Source: an uncultured Sphingobacteriales bacterium
GTDB lineage: Bacteria; Bacteroidota; Bacteroidia; Chitinophagales; Chitinophagaceae
NCBI GenBank assembly: GCA_946479435.1
Contig: CAMLFX010000074.1
Span: 1 to 16,949 of the forward strand
Length of the DNA stretch: 16,949 nucleotides
Direction of reading: 5' to 3'
Shown here: positions 14,536 to 16,949 of the stretch, one piece after another
How positions within the stretch are numbered: position 1 is the first letter of the stretch
How the letters are laid out: each line of letters begins with the position of its first letter
Position numbers and translations under genes: made by a program
Notes under the pieces: model-generated
Databases searched by the model: none
Told to the model about the DNA's origin: nothing
What the model saw: only the letters and a program-made list of their open reading frames with translations

Positions 14536-16949
14536 ATGACTAAAAGCATCTTTTTATCCACTCTCTTAGTGCTCAGTTTTTTTTCTGTTAAAGCACAGTA
14601 CTCCGGGAACGCATTAGATTTTGATGGCAATAACGATATGGTTGTTAGTAGCACTCTGCCTTCATTTTTTAGTAATCCCGGCTCAAATAACTTTACGGTC
14701 GAGGCGTGGGTGTACCCGCGTGGTTCAGCTTTCCAGCGTATTTTCTTTGCTCAGCCAAACACAAGCAATTTTGTTTCATTAGGTACTGGCATTGGTAATG
14801 TTATCTATTTTTATGTGATATCTGGTGGGGTTACTTATAGCGTAGCAACAACATCATCTATACCTATTAATACATGGTCTCATATTGCTGCCCGTTGGAC
14901 CTCGGCAACAAATACGCCTGAAGTCTTTTTTAATGGAACACTTCAGCCAACTGTAGGTGGTGGCAGTTCCTCAACCGGTACCGACGGGTTGATGACGGTA
15001 GGTAGCAGGCCGGGTGGTTTCCAATATTTTACCGGCGCTATAGATGAGCTACGGGTATGGGGCGCTGCCCGTACCGATTGTGAGATATTAAGTAATATGA
15101 ATAACAGCTTTACAGTTGCGCAGGCCAGCCTTGCTGTTAATTATCATTTCAATCACGGCACTGCTGCGGGTACAAATACTGGCATAACAACTTTATCTGA
15201 TATATCAGGCAATGCTTTCAATGGCACATTGAATAATTTCGCATTATCAGGTTCCACTTCCAACTGGATCGCTTCCGGCGCTACCATTACAGCTTCAGGA
15301 AATACACTTGGCGGACCTCTTTTGAACGAGGTAAGTAATCAAACAGTTTGTAATAATGAATCTGTAACAGCCATAACTTTTACAAGTTCTTCGCCTTCAG
15401 CTACCTATACCTGGACCAATAATAACACCGCTACGGGCCTTGCTGCAAGCGGCAGTGGTGATATTGCTTCATTTACAGGTACAAATAATACTACATCGCC
15501 TATTTCATCGCGTGTTATTGTTACGGCTTCGGCAGGTGGGTGTACTGGTGTGCCTGATACCTTTTTTATACAAGTAAATCCAACACCTACAATTGTGGCA
15601 ACAGGCGACCAGGTATTATGTAATAATACTTCAACAACTGCCATCAATTTTAGTGGCTCTGTTGGTAATGATTATAGCTGGGCAAATAATAATACATCAA
15701 TAGGTTTAGCGTCAAGTGGTACTGGCGATATCAGTGCTTTTACAGCAGTAAATGCAACTATAACTGATGCGGTTGCAACCGTTATAGTTACTCCGTCAAT
15801 TAATACATCCAATATTATTAAAGATAGTTTTGCTTATACTGGCTCATTACAAACTGCGACGGTTCCGGCCGGCTACACTACGGTAAAAATTACAGCGGCT
15901 GGTGCACAAGGTGGCGCAGGCTTCTCCGGAGTTACACCTGGCGGTAAAGGCGCAATCATGTCGGGTCTCTTTAGTGTAACCCCTGGCGATGTTTTACAAG
16001 TGGTTGTTGGGGGAAAAGGTAATGATAATTATCAAACCGGCGGCGGCGGCGGCGGTTCGGGTGTAGTAAGGAGCGGCACCTTGTTAATAGCAGCAGGAGC
16101 CGGTGGAGGCGGTTCACCGTATTCTTATGCGGGTTTTGATGGTGTTACCACTAATACTGCTATGCCTGGCGGGCCAGGTACCGGGTCATTTACTTCGGGT
16201 ACCGCAGGTATTAACGGTGCAAGTGGCGGGGATGTCTTTAATTCAGGTGTTAATGGTAGAGGAGGTAATGGAGTAGATGCCGGGCTATTAGGCTCTTTTG
16301 GTACAAATGGCAGTAGTGCAAACGGTTGCTGGGGTCTTGGTGGTGGTGGTGGTGCCAGTGGTATTTATGGTATATCTGGTGGTGGAGGAGGGTACTCTGG
16401 TGGCGGTGCGGGTGGCAATTTTGGTCCTGGTGGCGGAGGTGGCTCTTATAACATAGGTGCATCACAAACTAATATTGAAGGTACTAATACCGGTAATGGG
16501 TATGTTTTAATAGAATATGCAGCATCAATAGTTTGTACAGGCACACCCGATACCTTTATGATAGTCGTGAAGCCAACACCATCAGTCATTGCAACCAGCG
16601 ATCAATCAGTATGTAATGGAGACGCTGCAACAGCTATCAGTTTCAGCAGTGCAGTAGCAGGTACTACTTATAGCTGGACAAATAATACAACATCAATAGG
16701 CCTTGCTGCGAGCGGCAGTGGTGATATTGCCTCATTTACTGCGGCTAATGCAACATCGGCACCGGTTACAGCGCAAATTATTGTTACACCAACTGCTAAT
16801 GGTTGCCCCGGTACGCCAGATACATTTACTATAACAGTAAAGCCAACGCCAACAGTCAATGCGGTATCTAACCAATCGGTATGTAATGGTGCGGCAACAA
16901 CGGCGATTACCTTTGGTAGTTCGGTGACAGGAACTACTTATGCATGGAC
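14536..16949 (+). CDS. Secreted giant protein: LamG-like domain, PKD-like repeats, glycine-rich insert (partial)
   Basis: An open frame of 804 codons runs to the right edge. The first 21 residues form a signal peptide (MTKSIFLSTLLVLSFFSVKAQ). Residues 24-190 resemble a LamG/concanavalin-like jelly roll (NALDFDGNNDMVV, NFTVEAWVYPRG, IDELRVWGAAR), common in surface proteins that bind glycans or mediate adhesion. From residue 266 come roughly 90-residue PKD-like repeats, each with a conserved Cys in SVCN, Y-[ST]-W, GLAASGSGDIASF, a later C..G.PDTF and a closing PTP; four are started in the window. Between residues about 426 and 665 a glycine-rich domain interrupts repeat 2. Proteins of this type in Bacteroidota are usually T9SS cargo with a C-terminal sorting domain, which here would be beyond the edge. 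Its ligand and function are unknown. No stop or frameshift is seen. Confidence 0.88.
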   Translation, partial: MTKSIFLSTLLVLSFFSVKAQYSGNALDFDGNNDMVVSSTLPSFFSNPGSNNFTVEAWVYPRGSAFQRIFFAQPNTSNFVSLGTGIGNVIYFYVISGGVTYSVATTSSIPINTWSHIAARWTSATNTPEVFFNGTLQPTVGGGSSSTGTDGLMTVGSRPGGFQYFTGAIDELRVWGAARTDCEILSNMNNSFTVAQASLAVNYHFNHGTAAGTNTGITTLSDISGNAFNGTLNNFALSGSTSNWIASGATITASGNTLGGPLLNEVSNQTVCNNESVTAITFTSSSPSATYTWTNNNTATGLAASGSGDIASFTGTNNTTSPISSRVIVTASAGGCTGVPDTFFIQVNPTPTIVATGDQVLCNNTSTTAINFSGSVGNDYSWANNNTSIGLASSGTGDISAFTAVNATITDAVATVIVTPSINTSNIIKDSFAYTGSLQTATVPAGYTTVKITAAGAQGGAGFSGVTPGGKGAIMSGLFSVTPGDVLQVVVGGKGNDNYQTGGGGGGSGVVRSGTLLIAAGAGGGGSPYSYAGFDGVTTNTAMPGGPGTGSFTSGTAGINGASGGDVFNSGVNGRGGNGVDAGLLGSFGTNGSSANGCWGLGGGGGASGIYGISGGGGGYSGGGAGGNFGPGGGGGSYNIGASQTNIEGTNTGNGYVLIEYAASIVCTGTPDTFMIVVKPTPSVIATSDQSVCNGDAATAISFSSAVAGTTYSWTNNTTSIGLAASGSGDIASFTAANATSAPVTAQIIVTPTANGCPGTPDTFTITVKPTPTVNAVSNQSVCNGAATTAITFGSSVTGTTYAW
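15331..16949 (+). repeat. Array of about 90-residue PKD-like repeats
   Basis: Repeat starts are near codons 266, 352, 683 and 773 (bases 15331, 15589, 16582, 16852). The complete third repeat is 270 bp. The fourth is cut by the window edge. Repeats 1 and 3 share a 40-base segment (15436-15475 and 16699-16738) with only two silent differences, while repeat 2 is more diverged. Each repeat has a pair of Cys that could form a disulfide outside the cell. Confidence 0.85.
15811..16530 (+). other. Glycine-rich domain inserted within a PKD-like repeat
   Basis: About 240 residues begin DSFAYTGSLQTATVPAGYTT, continue with VKITAAGAQGGAG and VTPGDVLQVVVGGKG, include many GGGG runs, and end GNGYVLIEYA. 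This is the layout of the glycine-rich domain found in ALK/LTK receptors and in many bacterial surface proteins (Pfam ALK_LTK_GRD type, by recall). Repeat 2 is split around it: its front ends VIVTPSINTS and its end resumes IVCTGTPDTFMIVVKPTP, where repeat 3 runs straight through as IIVTPTANGCPGTPDTF. Confidence 0.7.

Noticed and set aside
16020..16450. GGT/GGC-rich low-complexity DNA, considered as a tandem repeat or artefact
   Set aside because: The frame stays open and encodes a glycine-rich domain with non-repetitive segments and a normal beginning and end.
1..16949. CRISPR array, insertion sequence or complete tRNA/rRNA genes
   Set aside because: No regularly spaced direct repeats, transposase-like reading frame, terminal inverted repeats or complete RNA gene were seen by eye on either strand.

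Overview
The window looks like a chromosomal segment of a member of the Bacteroidota, probably a Chitinophaga- or Sphingobacterium-like lineage. The evidence is a FecI-type ECF sigma factor followed by a FecR remnant, several promoters with the Bacteroidota -7 element TAnnTTTGC, a type IX secretion (T9SS)-like C-terminal tail at the left edge, a large multi-repeat surface protein at the right edge, and moderate-to-low GC. The species cannot be fixed from the sequence alone.

Left part (1-1911): the end of a probable T9SS cargo gene, a terminator, an ECF sigma gene (208-777) and a FecR-type anti-sigma gene that breaks off after its transmembrane segment (839-about 1230). Just beyond the break is a stretch identical in layout to the 3' end of a tRNA-Leu-like gene, followed by a strong terminator. 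The next 500 bp hold no intact gene, only possible decayed coding fragments. Together this looks like a scar left by integration or rearrangement.

Central part (1912-8990): a three-gene export operon (ABC transporter, HlyD-type adaptor, TolC-type outer-membrane protein), a convergent TetR-family regulator, and an overlapping purK-purE pair. The most interesting signal is here. A near-identical palindromic motif, ATAATAGTATTRCTAT, sits upstream of both the exporter operon and purK. All three start sites (exporter, TetR gene, purK) have a TTTGC -7 box exactly 16 nt before the start codon. I infer one TetR-controlled regulon that couples an exporter to a purine-biosynthesis enzyme pair. The ABC ATPase has degenerate signature, Walker B and H-loop motifs, and PurK has lost the usual Arg of its YDGRG motif, so both may be specialised.

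Right part (9047-16949): an AraC-type regulator with an NAD(P)-dependent epimerase/dehydratase, both on the minus strand and possibly leaderless; a small thioredoxin; an LCM-family SAM methyltransferase; a TPR-containing membrane histidine kinase starting at TTG; and, divergent from it, the first 804 codons of a secreted giant protein. That protein has a LamG/concanavalin-like domain and then about 90-residue PKD-like repeats. A roughly 240-residue glycine-rich domain is inserted inside the second repeat. The gene runs off the right edge.
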